Shown here one piece after another: positions 9,290-18,950 of a stretch of DNA of 64,000 nt. Where the stretch lies: positions 1-64,000 of the forward strand of contig QBVW01000003.1 of assembly GCA_003284215.1 (NCBI GenBank), written 5' to 3'. How positions within the stretch are numbered: position 1 is the first letter of the stretch; each line of letters begins with the position of its first letter. Source of the DNA: SAR86 cluster bacterium AG-313-D11. Its GTDB lineage: Bacteria > Pseudomonadota > Gammaproteobacteria > Magnimaribacterales > D2472. The position numbers and the translations under genes are program-made. The notes under the pieces were generated by a model. That model was not told the origin of the DNA and searched no databases. It saw nothing but the letters and a program-made list of their open reading frames with translations.

Positions 9290-10396
9290 TTACTGATTTG
9301 TAGTTATATTTACACCCAGCCTGTCGATATTTTGGCTTGCCGAACCGTTAATTAGTTCACATTCTTTAGCTAATAAGCAGTACCTCCACAGGACATAATC
9401 TTTATCAACTCCCATCCCTCCATGCAGATGCTGGGCTGAGTAGCTAATCTTATGACAAGCATCACCAGCCCAAATCTTAGATATCAGGGCATCATTTTCA
9501 CAATCAAGGTTGGTATTTAGGTTTATAGATGCTTGTTGATTAACTAGCCTTAAGCATTCAAGCTCTATAAAACAATCTGCTGCTCTATGAGATACAGCTT
9601 GGAAAGTCCCGATTACTCTTCCAAATTGCTCTCTCTCAGATGTATATCCTGCTATCAATGATGTCATTTTCTCAGTCACACCCAATGCAATATAACTTCT
9701 CATAACCATGTTTAATTGAATGAGATATCTCAAAGCCTCTAAACCCCGACCTTGCTCATGAATAATAGATTCTTTATTGACTTTTACTGAATCTAGCTCA
9801 ACCTTAAACAGAGGAGAGTTAGCCGTACTAGATAATTCTGTTAACTTGACTTGATCTGTATCCACCAGAATCAACAGAACACCCTTATTTGAACTAGCTG
9901 AAATGAGAATACTTTTTGCTATTGAGGTTATTTCAGATAAATATTTCGTTCCAGTAATTATTAACTGATCATCCTCAATTTTGGCTGTGGTTTCTGGATT
10001 TTCTGGATCTTGATTGGAGGGCTCTAAAATTGCTGAAGTGTAAATTTCACCTGCAATGATAGAAGTGAGTATTTTATTACAAGATTCTTGATTGCTAAAT
10101 TTTTGAATTGTTTGAGCTACATCTACCAAACAACCACTTAAACTTAATGGCGCAGCATGATATCCCAGTCGCTCAAATAATATACCCAGATCATAAAGAT
10201 CTTCTCCACTGCCACCATATTTTTCATTCAGACCTAATCCTAAATAACCATTGCTAGACAATAAAAAAAGTAAATTTTCATCATGTTTAAAGTTTGAATC
10301 ATATCTCTTTAAAAGTTCTTGCGAGCAATGTTTGCTGAGGATCTTATCCAATGAATCTCTGATTTCAGTTTGATGTGATAGCTCGGAAAAATCCAT
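9290..10396 (-). CDS. Acyl-CoA dehydrogenase family protein, small partner
   Basis: 368 residues with the acyl-CoA dehydrogenase fold: an N-terminal helical domain (LSSNGYLGLGLNEKYGGSG), a middle beta domain and the C-terminal helical domain (TSEREQFGRVIGTFQAVSHR, QHLHGGMGVDKDYVLWRY). At the position of the usual catalytic Glu (YEGT in MCAD) it has INGS, so that base is missing. It follows its 404-residue partner, sharing one base, and the two probably form a heteromeric enzyme like those in side-chain degradation of sterols or dicarboxylates (ChsE, PimC/PimD). The substrate is unknown. Confidence 0.88.
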   Translation of the reverse strand: MDFSELSHQTEIRDSLDKILSKHCSQELLKRYDSNFKHDENLLFLLSSNGYLGLGLNEKYGGSGEDLYDLGILFERLGYHAAPLSLSGCLVDVAQTIQKFSNQESCNKILTSIIAGEIYTSAILEPSNQDPENPETTAKIEDDQLIITGTKYLSEITSIAKSILISASSNKGVLLILVDTDQVKLTELSSTANSPLFKVELDSVKVNKESIIHEQGRGLEALRYLIQLNMVMRSYIALGVTEKMTSLIAGYTSEREQFGRVIGTFQAVSHRAADCFIELECLRLVNQQASINLNTNLDCENDALISKIWAGDACHKISYSAQHLHGGMGVDKDYVLWRYCLLAKECELINGSASQNIDRLGVNITTNQ

Positions 10397-11610
10397 TAGC
10401 GTGTCCTTGGCATTAATAATCCGGCCATTGCAATAATATCTCGCTGGACCTCATTGGTCCCACCACCAAACGTTAGAATCGAAGCAGTTCTGTACATGCG
10501 TTCAAGTCTCGCATTTAAAATTGTTAATTCAGAGTTATTCTTAAGGATACTTAGCTCTCCCATGACTTCCATCAAGAGCCTATAGGCTTCTATAAAAAAT
10601 TCAGATCCATAGACCTTTGCAACAGATGCCTCAGCCATATTTAATTGACCAGATTCCATAATCCACGTTTGCTTCCAGCAAATTAATTTAAGAGCTTCAA
10701 TGCCTGAATGAACTTTAGCAAAGTTATGTTTTACCCATGATAAGTCACTTAGATATTGATCATTATTAATTTTTGTAGATTGAGAAATTTTTAAGACATC
10801 TTTATACAATTCCTCTACAGGCCCATGATTTACAAGTGCAAGGCGTTCCAAGTTAAGCTGGCTTGTTATCAATGACCAACCTTGATTAAGTTCCCCCACA
10901 AGATGCGTTTCTGGGACATGAATATTGTCATAAAATGTTGCATTGGTTCGCACATCTCCTAAAGTGTTTATCGCAGACATCGAAAATCCTGGATCATCAG
11001 TTGGGACAATGAACATCGAGATTCCTTTATGATTTTTGGCTTCAAAATCAGTTCTTGTTGCTAACCAAATATAGTCAGAGAAATTAGCTAAACTAGTCCA
11101 CATTTTCTGGCCATTGATAAGAAATCCATCGGTTTGTCTAATTGCTTTTGTTTGCAATGATGCTAAGTCAGTGCCTGAATTTGGTTCTGAGTATCCAATT
11201 CCAAAAATTAGCTCACCTTTGAGAATCTTGGTTGCAATTTCTTCTTTTGCCCATGCAGAACCATGTTCTGCAATCATAGGGCCGACAGATTCAGTGGTTA
11301 AAAAGGGGAAGGGGAAGCCAGTTCTCATGACTGTCTCTACAAAAATGTATTGCTCAATTGGACTCAACTCCTTGCCGCCAAATTCTTTTTTCCAGCTTAA
11401 GCCTATCCATCCATCAGACCCCATGGTTCTCATGGCATTTTTGAATTCTGGCCCACCACCTTCGAAATGCTCTGGTTGATTAAGCTCTGATATAAGGGCA
11501 GGTGTAATCAAGCCTTCAAAATATTCTTGAAGCTCATTCTGTAGCTTTAATTGTTTTTGATTAAGTTGTATTAACATATTAGATCTTAGTATCTCATCTT
11601 CATTTCTCAA
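10396..11610 (-). CDS. Acyl-CoA dehydrogenase family protein, large partner
   Basis: 404 residues, full-length acyl-CoA dehydrogenase. SEPNSGTDLASLQTKA and GQKMWTSLANFSDYIWLATRT form the substrate/FAD segments, and FGGGTNEVQRDIIA is the C-terminal FAD-binding motif. The residue aligned with the MCAD catalytic Glu is Gly. It is transcribed ahead of the 368-residue partner and sits beside ETF and ETF-QO, its expected electron acceptors. The start at 11610 may be upstream of the true one; an in-frame ATG lies 11 codons on. Confidence 0.88.
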   Translation of the reverse strand: MRNEDEILRSNMLIQLNQKQLKLQNELQEYFEGLITPALISELNQPEHFEGGGPEFKNAMRTMGSDGWIGLSWKKEFGGKELSPIEQYIFVETVMRTGFPFPFLTTESVGPMIAEHGSAWAKEEIATKILKGELIFGIGYSEPNSGTDLASLQTKAIRQTDGFLINGQKMWTSLANFSDYIWLATRTDFEAKNHKGISMFIVPTDDPGFSMSAINTLGDVRTNATFYDNIHVPETHLVGELNQGWSLITSQLNLERLALVNHGPVEELYKDVLKISQSTKINNDQYLSDLSWVKHNFAKVHSGIEALKLICWKQTWIMESGQLNMAEASVAKVYGSEFFIEAYRLLMEVMGELSILKNNSELTILNARLERMYRTASILTFGGGTNEVQRDIIAMAGLLMPRTR

Positions 11611-11637
11611 GGCAATATCTTAGTGTATTATTTAGCT

Positions 11638-11817
11638 ATGACTAGTTACACACGAACAATGGATTTTCTGCATAAGAAACTTTTGCAAGCAACTACAAAA
11701 GTTCAAGAAGATAAAATAGTTGATTGGATGCTTGCTGAAGCTAGATTAAAGCAGGCTGCAGAAAAAAATAGTCAAAAGAGCACTTCAGATATTAATAAAT
11801 CAAATAACAAAGTCTAG
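11638..11817 (+). CDS. Hypothetical small helical protein
   Basis: 59 residues from the ATG at 11638; a GTG five codons earlier is an alternative start. The middle (HKKLLQATTKVQEDKIVDWMLAE) looks helical and charged, followed by a Ser/Asn/Lys-rich tail. There is no signal peptide, membrane segment or known motif, and I recognise no family. It fills the gap between a divergent gene start and the convergent trmA end, and overlaps no other gene, which supports it as real. A TATTAT six bases before the ATG suggests a leaderless transcript. Confidence 0.5.
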   Translation: MTSYTRTMDFLHKKLLQATTKVQEDKIVDWMLAEARLKQAAEKNSQKSTSDINKSNNKV

Positions 11818-11827
11818 AAATTAACTA

Positions 11828-12832
11828 TTACAGAAACGCAACCACTTCTAAATGTTGCGTGTTAGTAAACTGATCAAAAATACCAATCGATTTAATATTT
11901 CTCTCTAATTTAACTATGTCTCTTAGAAATGTTTCTGGGTTACATGATATATAAATCATATTTTTAAATTGTTTTGATAGATTAATTGTTTCATCACTTA
12001 ATCCAGCTCGAGGAGGATCCACTAATATATGACTGAATTGATAGGATTGCATATTAATATTTTCCAATCTTCTAAATGTTCGTTTGTTAGCAAGCGCAGA
12101 GGCTGTTTCATTATCTGAAAGTCTCACAGTTTCAATATTGGAAAGATTATTTAATTTGATAGATTCTTTCAAAAGTCTGATTGAATGACGATTATTTTCT
12201 GTTGCAAAGACTTTTTTAAATTTTGATGCCAAGGGTAAAGTAAAGCCACCACAACCGCAGTAAAGCTCTAATAAATCATTGGGTTCTTGAAGTTGCTGTG
12301 TAATGAATGAAATCATTAAAGAGTAAAGATAAAAATTAGGCTGAAAAAAAACTAAATCATTTTGTAAAATCCTAAAACTAGAGTTATCGAAATTACAAAC
12401 TACCTCTATATCCTCTGGGCCAATTGAGACTTTTTGTTTTTTGCTTCTTCCAATAACTGAAATATTTTTTATGCTTTCTTGAATATCCTTTGCTACATGA
12501 ATCCATTCTTCTTTAAGTTGTTTATGGTAAATCAGAGTTGCTAAACATTTTGTTCCTGAGGTTCTAAAATTTATTTGGAATAATTTCTTTTGTAATGTCT
12601 CAGATTCGTTAATTTTAGAAAGTAAATTTGGCATTAGTTGTTGAATGGAGGTATGAGGAATTGATGATTTGTCCATGTATTTCTTATCTTCATCTACTAC
12701 CATTGTGTAGGAACTTTTGCTAAAACCGAACTCAGCTCTTGCTCTATAGCCAGTTGCTGGTGATAAATAAATCTCAGGCTTAATTTTCGTAAAGTTACTT
12801 AGTTCTTTGCAGAATTTAGACAACTTATTCAT
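11828..12832 (-). CDS. trmA: tRNA (uracil-5-)-methyltransferase
   Basis: 334 residues, slightly shorter than E. coli TrmA (366). It uses SAM to make m5U54 in the T-loop of tRNA. Seen: FFQPNFYLY, the SAM-site LLELYCGCGGFTLPLA, DPPRAGL, and ISCNPETF carrying the catalytic Cys; the C-terminal QHLEVVAFL carries the general-base Glu. The related RlmD/RlmC enzymes are longer or have an Fe-S cluster or TRAM domain not present here. It lies two bases after the DUF2970 gene and is probably cotranscribed with it. Confidence 0.9.
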   Translation of the reverse strand: MNKLSKFCKELSNFTKIKPEIYLSPATGYRARAEFGFSKSSYTMVVDEDKKYMDKSSIPHTSIQQLMPNLLSKINESETLQKKLFQINFRTSGTKCLATLIYHKQLKEEWIHVAKDIQESIKNISVIGRSKKQKVSIGPEDIEVVCNFDNSSFRILQNDLVFFQPNFYLYSLMISFITQQLQEPNDLLELYCGCGGFTLPLASKFKKVFATENNRHSIRLLKESIKLNNLSNIETVRLSDNETASALANKRTFRRLENINMQSYQFSHILVDPPRAGLSDETINLSKQFKNMIYISCNPETFLRDIVKLERNIKSIGIFDQFTNTQHLEVVAFL

Positions 12833-12834
12833 AT

Positions 12835-12990
12835 CAAATTAATTGCGAGTATAATAAGACTTATAAATACTGCATTTAAAGTTAAAAATAGAATAATAAA
12901 TTTAGGTATACTGAGATTGCTAAGATCATTCTCTAAATCCCTTGAAGAGCGAACACCCATTAACGAAGCTAATATTCTTTTGAACCACAT
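12835..12990 (-). CDS. DUF2970 family small membrane protein
   Basis: 51 residues, ATG at 12988-12990 and TGA at 12835-12837. The N-terminal segment ILASLMGVRSSRDLENDLSN, followed by one hydrophobic C-terminal helix of about 22 residues, matches the DUF2970 pattern (a VLAAFFGVQS-like start and one membrane helix, about 60 residues). Function unknown. The start codon is only 3 bases from the divergent nfuA ATG; a minus-strand extended -10 (TGTGATAAT, 13006-13014) lies inside nfuA. The family call is by remembered pattern. Confidence 0.7.
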
Positions 12991-12993
12991 ATT

Positions 12994-13596
12994 ATGACAA
13001 GCAAGATTATCACAATAACGAATACTGCCGAAGATTATCTATCCAAGCTAATAGCTGAGAAGAATGAGCCTGGAACAGCTGTAAGAGTTTTCATCTCTGA
13101 TCCGGGCACCCCAAATGCTGAGACATGTTTGGCTTATTGTAAACCAGATGAGGTTGTACCTTCTGATACTCTAATCTCTATGCCAAAACTATCTGTGTAT
13201 GTCGAAGAAAGGAGTATCCCATTCCTAGCGGATGCTGAAGTTAACTATGATATTGATAATTTTGGTGGTCAGCTAACAATAAAAGCACCAAATGCAAGAC
13301 TGCCAAATATTTCGCCTGATAGTCCATTAGAGGATAGGGTAAATTACGTTATTTACAATGAAATAAATCCTATGCTTGAGTCCCACGGCGGCGTGGTAAG
13401 TTTAATGGAAATAACTGATGATATGTATGCGATTCTTCAGTTTGGAGGAGGTTGTCAAGGTTGCGGAATGGTTGATGTAACTTTAAAAGATGGCATAGAA
13501 AAAACTCTTTTAGAAACCTTGCCAGAATTAGCAGGCGTTAAAGATATGACAGATCATAGTCTAGATGAAAACGCGTTTTATAAAGATGAATCATAA
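12994..13596 (+). CDS. nfuA: Fe/S biogenesis protein NfuA
   Basis: 200 residues, close to E. coli NfuA (191). The N-terminal degenerate A-type domain (VRVFISDPGTPNAETCLAYC) is followed by the Nfu domain with the cluster-binding CxxC in GGGCQGCGMVDVTLKDGIEKTL. It carries 4Fe-4S clusters to target proteins; possible local clients are ETF-QO and other Fe-S enzymes. It ends inside the 3' end of the convergent CsiV-like gene, a 19-base overlap. Confidence 0.95.
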   Translation: MTSKIITITNTAEDYLSKLIAEKNEPGTAVRVFISDPGTPNAETCLAYCKPDEVVPSDTLISMPKLSVYVEERSIPFLADAEVNYDIDNFGGQLTIKAPNARLPNISPDSPLEDRVNYVIYNEINPMLESHGGVVSLMEITDDMYAILQFGGGCQGCGMVDVTLKDGIEKTLLETLPELAGVKDMTDHSLDENAFYKDES

Positions 13597-14450
13597 ACTG
13601 AAATGATGACTCCAATCTTTGGGTGATCAAAATAATGAGATTCATTTTTAAAAATTCTTCTTTCTTCAGCTAATAAATATTTTACTTTGCTGACTTCTAT
13701 GGGTTCGGGTTCATCAGTTCTGTCTTGAGTTATTTCAGGGTCAGATTTATAGATTTCACTGGAGCTGATTATCTCAGCACCTATTTCAATAGAATGATTT
13801 GTAACATTTTCAGGAATAGAACTTTTTAACGCATCAAACTTAATTTCTTTAATTAAATCTTGATTGCTATCTGTCCTGAGATTGCCTTGAAGATAAGTAA
13901 TAACATCAAGATGCAAGTATCTACCTTTATAAAGCTTAATTAAGAATCCGTTATCATCAAATATCTCATGCACAAATGGCGCGTCTCCCTTCCCGAGGGC
14001 AGGTTGAAGCCATGATAGCTTATGCAATATTCGATATTCTTTTCTTCGATCAAGCCTACGATATATATTGTCGAGTTGTTTAAGATTCTGCTCTTTCTCA
14101 TACCATTTGCTCTCATTTATTATCTTTCCTGATACCGAAGTATCAGTAGCCTGTCTTTGTTCATTCTTATTTTTTTCAATGATTAACTGATCGATTAATA
14201 ATTCAGTGTCTTCGTAGTCAAAAGATTGAAGAATTGTTTTTTTATTAAGAACAATTTCAGGCTTATCTAGCAAAGTGATGGTATTAATCTCCTCTAGATT
14301 TAAATTTTTTGGTTGAAGCGTTTCATTGCCAATTATTTCAAGCTGCTCAAAGACAATGACTTCAATAATATATTCATCTTGAATCTTACTTTGAGCAATG
14401 GAGCTCAAACTTAAAATAAATAATATTACAAAAAATCTAAACGAGTTCAT
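13578..14450 (-). CDS. CsiV-like exported protein
   Basis: 290 residues with an N-terminal signal peptide (hydrophobic stretch to about residue 20, SIAQS). Conserved blocks are YIIEVIVFEQ near the start and LSWLQPALGKGDAPFVHE plus YLHLDVITYLQGN in the C-terminal half, then EERRIFKNESHYFDHPKIGVII. This pattern and the location directly after mfd match CsiV, a periplasmic factor tied to peptidoglycan synthesis in Vibrio. The middle Asp/Glu-rich part is poorly conserved. It overlaps the mfd start of translation unit by 14 bases at its 5' end, so it is probably cotranscribed with mfd. Confidence 0.7.
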   Translation of the reverse strand: MNSFRFFVILFILSLSSIAQSKIQDEYIIEVIVFEQLEIIGNETLQPKNLNLEEINTITLLDKPEIVLNKKTILQSFDYEDTELLIDQLIIEKNKNEQRQATDTSVSGKIINESKWYEKEQNLKQLDNIYRRLDRRKEYRILHKLSWLQPALGKGDAPFVHEIFDDNGFLIKLYKGRYLHLDVITYLQGNLRTDSNQDLIKEIKFDALKSSIPENVTNHSIEIGAEIISSSEIYKSDPEITQDRTDEPEPIEVSKVKYLLAEERRIFKNESHYFDHPKIGVIISVYDSSL

Positions 14451-17400
14451 TCAGTAATCCTGCAACGGCAATTCTTTTATTATTATTCTCAGATACATCA
14501 AGAGTTATTTTATTTTCGTTATCAAGCTTTATCTTAGCTGATCCAGTTTGGATCAATTCAATTAATTTTTTATAAACTTGATCACTTAAATTATCGTTAA
14601 AAGTAATCATTGCCTTATTTAGGTTCGAATAGATTTTTTTAATACCTACTCTATTTGCAAGTATCCTAATTTTTGAACTTTCAATTAGATTCAATAAGTC
14701 ATCGTTTGGTTTGCCACACCGATCTGTCAGATCCTCTAGGATCTTATTAACTTCTTCATTATTTATAGCATCATTTAAGGATCTATAAATTTTTAATCTT
14801 TCATTTGCAACTGGTAAGAATGATTCTGGAATTAATGCTCGATCATTAAAGTTAATTTCAGTGTCTAATATTCTTTCTTGTTCATGCCCTTTGAGATCAT
14901 CAACAGCACTTTTTAACATTGAAAGATACATGCTAAGACCTATAGCCTCAATGTGACCGCTTTGCTTAACACCTAGGAAATCTCCAGCACCTCTTATTTC
15001 TAAATCCTCTTGTGCTATAAAATACCCAGATCCAAGATCGGAATATTTTACCAATGAATCAAGCTTTGCTTTAGGTGCTTTTTTCAGATCAGGAGTTGGA
15101 ATTAGTAGATAGCAGTATGCTTGTCGTATAGATCTTCCAACCCTACCTCTCAATTGATGTAATTGTGAAAGACCAAAATTATGAGCATCAATAACAATGA
15201 TTGTATTTGCATTAGGAATATCTAACCCCATTTCAACGATAGTTGTACAAATAAGAATATCGATTGAATTTGAATTGAAGCCATTCATAGTTTTTGTAAT
15301 GGCTTTTTTAGTTAATTTTCCATGTGCAATATCGATATTTGCATTAGGCACTAAATTTGTAATTTGATTTTTTAAACCTTCCATCTTAGAGATGTCATTT
15401 TGAACTAAAAAAACTTGACCACCACGGGTCAATTCTCTGTCAATTGCATTTTTAATAATTTGTTGATTTTGTACATTTAAAAAAGTTCTTACACTCAGTC
15501 TTTCCAAAGGAGGAGTATACAAATAAGAAAAATCTTTTAATCCTGAATAAACAAGATTTAAGGTTCGTGGTATTGGAGTAGCAGACATATATAAAATATG
15601 CGTTGTCGATTGTCTTGACTTAATTATGTCCTTTTGTTTAATTCCAAAACGATGCTCTTCGTCGATCACCAAGAGACCAAGATTATCTAGAGAAATATCA
15701 TTATTTAGTAATGCATGAGTTCCAATTAAAATATCAATTTTTCCATGCTTAAAATCATTGTAGATTTTTATCTTATTTTTTGATGAGGTATGCCTAGTCA
15801 ACAGCTCTATATTGACAGGAAAGTTCACAAACCTTTTAGTGAAGCTTTCTAAATGTTGCTTAGCTAAAACTGTGCTAGGCGCGAGAACCATTGCTTGTTT
15901 CTTTGCATGAACAGCTACAAATGCTCCACGCATTGCAACTTCAGTTTTTCCAAAACCTACATCTCCACATATCACTCTATTCATTGGCTTTATTAAAGCC
16001 ATGTCTTTAAGAATATCGTTTATGCAATTGCTTTGATCTGCTGTAAGTACATAAGGAAAGTCTTTATCGAATTCTAGATAGGAGCCTTCATCACAGAGTA
16101 ATTGATATGAGGATGCTATAGAGCGCCTAGATTCTATATCTAGTAACTCTGCAGCATGATCCTGGGCTTTTATTTTTGCCTTTTCTTTTTTTACTTTCCA
16201 TTTTGCAGAAGATAATGAATCAAGACGTACCCCATTTGTTTGAGATACTTGAAATTTTGAGACTAAATAGGCCTGTCTAATTGGAACATATAGTATCTCA
16301 TTTTCCAGGTATTCAATTCGAATATATTCTTCTTCGCTTGAATTAGTTTTTAAAAGCTCTAAACCTTTATATATTCCCACACCATAATCAACATGTATAA
16401 CAAGCTCCTCATCTTGAAATGGGTTTTCAAATTTATTGATAAGAGAGTCATGAGTGATCGAGGAAGATTTTGAATTCAATAATTCTGAACTTGTCACCTC
16501 ATCTAAATTAAAATGAACAAATTTTCCATTTTTACCAAGAAATGATCGGACGGGTAGATGCATACAGCAAAATATTCCCTTTTGAAGGCTAAAAGGAAGA
16601 GAGGTAACGCTTATTTGATATTGTTTGTTAAGTTTATCTAACTTAATTTGCTCGGAGGAGGTAATTAAAAGTGTATCTATTTCTCCATTAGATTGTTTGG
16701 ATATTAGGCTCTTTAATTGAATTTCTTTATTTTCAATTTTCTCAATGGTTAGACTATTATCTAAATGATTTAAAAGGTCTGCTGATTTTAAATAGATCTG
16801 GAGATCCTCAATCTCAAAAATATAGTCGTTTGGTTTTAATATAGGTCTTGAGGAATCAATGGATTCTTCTAGGTATCTTTCATTAACAAAATCTAGATAT
16901 GAAGATAGAACTTGATCTATTTTGTTAGATTTAATTATGCTAAATCCAGAAAAATAATCCATGAGATTTGAATCACCTGATTGAAAAAGAGGATTGTATA
17001 TCTCATATCCTTCTGGATATTTTCCTGCAGCTAAAGTTTGAAATATTTCACAATGTCTTTCATCATAGTTTTGAAAATAATTTCTCCATGCGTATTTAAA
17101 TCTTCCTATTGAGGCATCATCTAATAAAACTTCTGAACCACTAAATAACTGAAATTCAGTTAATTTTTTTGTCATATTCTGTGTGTGCGGATCAAATTCT
17201 CTAATGTCATCAATCTGATCTCCAAAGAAATCAACTCTTATGGGATGAAGTTGAAATCCAGAATAAAAATCAACAACACCACCTCTAACAGTATATTGAT
17301 TGATTGCATTAACTTTATCTGTGCGCTCGTAATTTAAGTTTTCTAGTGTTCTTGTTAGTTCTTTTATTGATAGCAAATCATTAACTTTAAAGTTCTTTCT

Positions 17401-17721
17401 AGCAACAAAAAAATCTTTTAATGGTAACTTTTCAAACAAATTTACGCAGCTAGTGATAATAATTCTAAAATTTTTTTTATTAGCATTCAAAAGATTAATT
17501 CTTTCTTGAATTATTGAATCTGCAGTTGAAAATCTATCGTAAGGTAGTAACTCTCTTTCAGGATAATAGCCAATGAGAGTAGCATCCATGAATAGCTTGA
17601 GCTCATTATTTATTAATCTAGCCTCTTTATCTGAATCACAAAGGTACAGAATCTGCTGGTTATTCATTCCTGCGGATTGTGCTAGCTCAAAAGCTATTGG
17701 TTCATGCTGTTTTTCTAACAT
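14437..17721 (-). CDS. mfd: Transcription-repair coupling factor
   Basis: 1094 residues (E. coli Mfd 1148). Mfd removes RNA polymerase stalled at lesions and recruits UvrA. Order: UvrB-like N-terminal domains (RGGVVDFYSGFQLHPIRVDFFGD), the CarD-like polymerase-interacting domain (LVIHVDYGVGIYKGLE), the RecG-like motor with Walker A GDVGFGKTEVA, DEEHRFG box and LRGRVGRS, then the TRCF C-terminal domain. The N-terminus is about 25 residues shorter than in E. coli, and no better upstream start is visible. A TATACT seven bases before the ATG hints at a leaderless message. Confidence 0.96.
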   Translation of the reverse strand: MLEKQHEPIAFELAQSAGMNNQQILYLCDSDKEARLINNELKLFMDATLIGYYPERELLPYDRFSTADSIIQERINLLNANKKNFRIIITSCVNLFEKLPLKDFFVARKNFKVNDLLSIKELTRTLENLNYERTDKVNAINQYTVRGGVVDFYSGFQLHPIRVDFFGDQIDDIREFDPHTQNMTKKLTEFQLFSGSEVLLDDASIGRFKYAWRNYFQNYDERHCEIFQTLAAGKYPEGYEIYNPLFQSGDSNLMDYFSGFSIIKSNKIDQVLSSYLDFVNERYLEESIDSSRPILKPNDYIFEIEDLQIYLKSADLLNHLDNSLTIEKIENKEIQLKSLISKQSNGEIDTLLITSSEQIKLDKLNKQYQISVTSLPFSLQKGIFCCMHLPVRSFLGKNGKFVHFNLDEVTSSELLNSKSSSITHDSLINKFENPFQDEELVIHVDYGVGIYKGLELLKTNSSEEEYIRIEYLENEILYVPIRQAYLVSKFQVSQTNGVRLDSLSSAKWKVKKEKAKIKAQDHAAELLDIESRRSIASSYQLLCDEGSYLEFDKDFPYVLTADQSNCINDILKDMALIKPMNRVICGDVGFGKTEVAMRGAFVAVHAKKQAMVLAPSTVLAKQHLESFTKRFVNFPVNIELLTRHTSSKNKIKIYNDFKHGKIDILIGTHALLNNDISLDNLGLLVIDEEHRFGIKQKDIIKSRQSTTHILYMSATPIPRTLNLVYSGLKDFSYLYTPPLERLSVRTFLNVQNQQIIKNAIDRELTRGGQVFLVQNDISKMEGLKNQITNLVPNANIDIAHGKLTKKAITKTMNGFNSNSIDILICTTIVEMGLDIPNANTIIVIDAHNFGLSQLHQLRGRVGRSIRQAYCYLLIPTPDLKKAPKAKLDSLVKYSDLGSGYFIAQEDLEIRGAGDFLGVKQSGHIEAIGLSMYLSMLKSAVDDLKGHEQERILDTEINFNDRALIPESFLPVANERLKIYRSLNDAINNEEVNKILEDLTDRCGKPNDDLLNLIESSKIRILANRVGIKKIYSNLNKAMITFNDNLSDQVYKKLIELIQTGSAKIKLDNENKITLDVSENNNKRIAVAGLLNELV

Positions 17722-17730
17722 ATCGTGCAG

Positions 17731-17736
17731 TATAAT
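17731..17736 (+). promoter_or_regulatory. -10 element for the second acyl-CoA dehydrogenase pair
   Basis: A perfect TATAAT at 17731-17736 would start transcription near 17743, leaving about 33 bases to the ATG at 17776, with AGGA at 17764-17767 as ribosome site. It overlaps a minus-strand TATACT (17729-17734) that could serve mfd, so the divergent promoters would interfere. The -35 is weak (TGTTTT, 17708-17713). Confidence 0.5.
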
Positions 17737-17775
17737 TTGCGCCTATAGAATAATCTTAAAAACAGGAACACTAAC

Positions 17776-18948
17776 ATGGATATAAGTTTTTCAGAACAAG
17801 ATCTTCAATTTCAAGAAGAAATAAGAGCTGGTTTAAATGGATCAGAATTTCCTTCAAATGTAAGGGAAAAACAAGAAAAGGGTACAGCTCTTTCTAAGCA
17901 AGATATGATTGATTTTCATAAATTCATTCATAGCAAGGGATGGATGGGATATAACTGGCCTGTTGAATATGGTGGAACTGGTTGGTCTCCGGTACAAATC
18001 TATTTATTTCTTAATGAATTAGCCCTAGCTCAATGTCCAACAATTCTACCATTTGGTTTAAGCATGGTTGGTCCAGTAATTTATACGTTTGGCAATCAAG
18101 ATCAGAAAGATAGATTTTTACCAGATATTCTTGAATTTAATACTTGGTGGTGTCAGGGATATTCAGAACCAGGCTCAGGTTCAGATTTAGCTTCTTTAAA
18201 AACTAAAGCTGTTTTAGATGGTGATCACTATATAGTAAATGGTTCTAAAACATGGACCACATTGGCTCAAAATGCAGATTGGATTTTTTGTTTGGTAAGA
18301 ACTGAAACTACACAGAAAAAGCAAGAAGGTATTTCTTTTCTTTTAATTGATATGAATACTCCAGGTATCGAGGTGAAACCTATTATTACAATTGATGGAG
18401 ACCATGAGGTTAATTCTGTCTTTTTTACTGATGTGAAGGTACCAGCTGATCAATTGATAGGTGAGGAGGGCAAAGGGTGGACTTATGCAAAATTCCTTCT
18501 AGCGCATGAGAGATTTGGAATTGCTGGAGTCCCTGTAGTGAAAGTTCAGATTGAAAAATTAAAAAATATAACTTCTGAATACAACGATGCTGATCTGTCC
18601 AAAAAAATTGCTGAATTAGAGATTGATCTTGAGGCCTTAGAATTTACTGAATTACGCACCTTAGCAGCAATTGCAGAGGGCGGTCATCCAGGCGCTGAAT
18701 CTTCAATCTTAAAGATACGTGGCACAGAAATTCAACAAAGATTAACGGAGCTTTTTGTGGAGGCTGCAGGTCAATACATTCTTCCATATGAGGGCCCTGA
18801 TGGCTTTGAATCAAATAGAACTCCAGCTGGTCCAGACTACGCAAGTCCGTCTGTTGCTCAGTATTTAAACTATAGAAAGACTTCTATCTATGGTGGAAGT
18901 AATGAAATTCAAAAAAATATTATTGCTAAAGCTATTTTAGGAGTTTAA
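17776..18948 (+). CDS. Acyl-CoA dehydrogenase family protein, large partner
   Basis: 390 residues with the full fold. SEPGSGSDLASLKTKAVL and GSKTWTTLAQNADWIFCLVRTE are the FAD/substrate segments, and YGGSNEIQKNIIAK is the C-terminal FAD motif. The canonical catalytic Glu position (YEGT) is Gly, as in the other large subunit at 10396-11610. Overall it resembles PimC-like large subunits. It is followed after two bases by its partner, and the pair sits between mfd and gap, genes that are adjacent in Pseudomonas. The substrate is unknown. Confidence 0.9.
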   Translation: MDISFSEQDLQFQEEIRAGLNGSEFPSNVREKQEKGTALSKQDMIDFHKFIHSKGWMGYNWPVEYGGTGWSPVQIYLFLNELALAQCPTILPFGLSMVGPVIYTFGNQDQKDRFLPDILEFNTWWCQGYSEPGSGSDLASLKTKAVLDGDHYIVNGSKTWTTLAQNADWIFCLVRTETTQKKQEGISFLLIDMNTPGIEVKPIITIDGDHEVNSVFFTDVKVPADQLIGEEGKGWTYAKFLLAHERFGIAGVPVVKVQIEKLKNITSEYNDADLSKKIAELEIDLEALEFTELRTLAAIAEGGHPGAESSILKIRGTEIQQRLTELFVEAAGQYILPYEGPDGFESNRTPAGPDYASPSVAQYLNYRKTSIYGGSNEIQKNIIAKAILGV

Positions 18949-18950
18949 AT

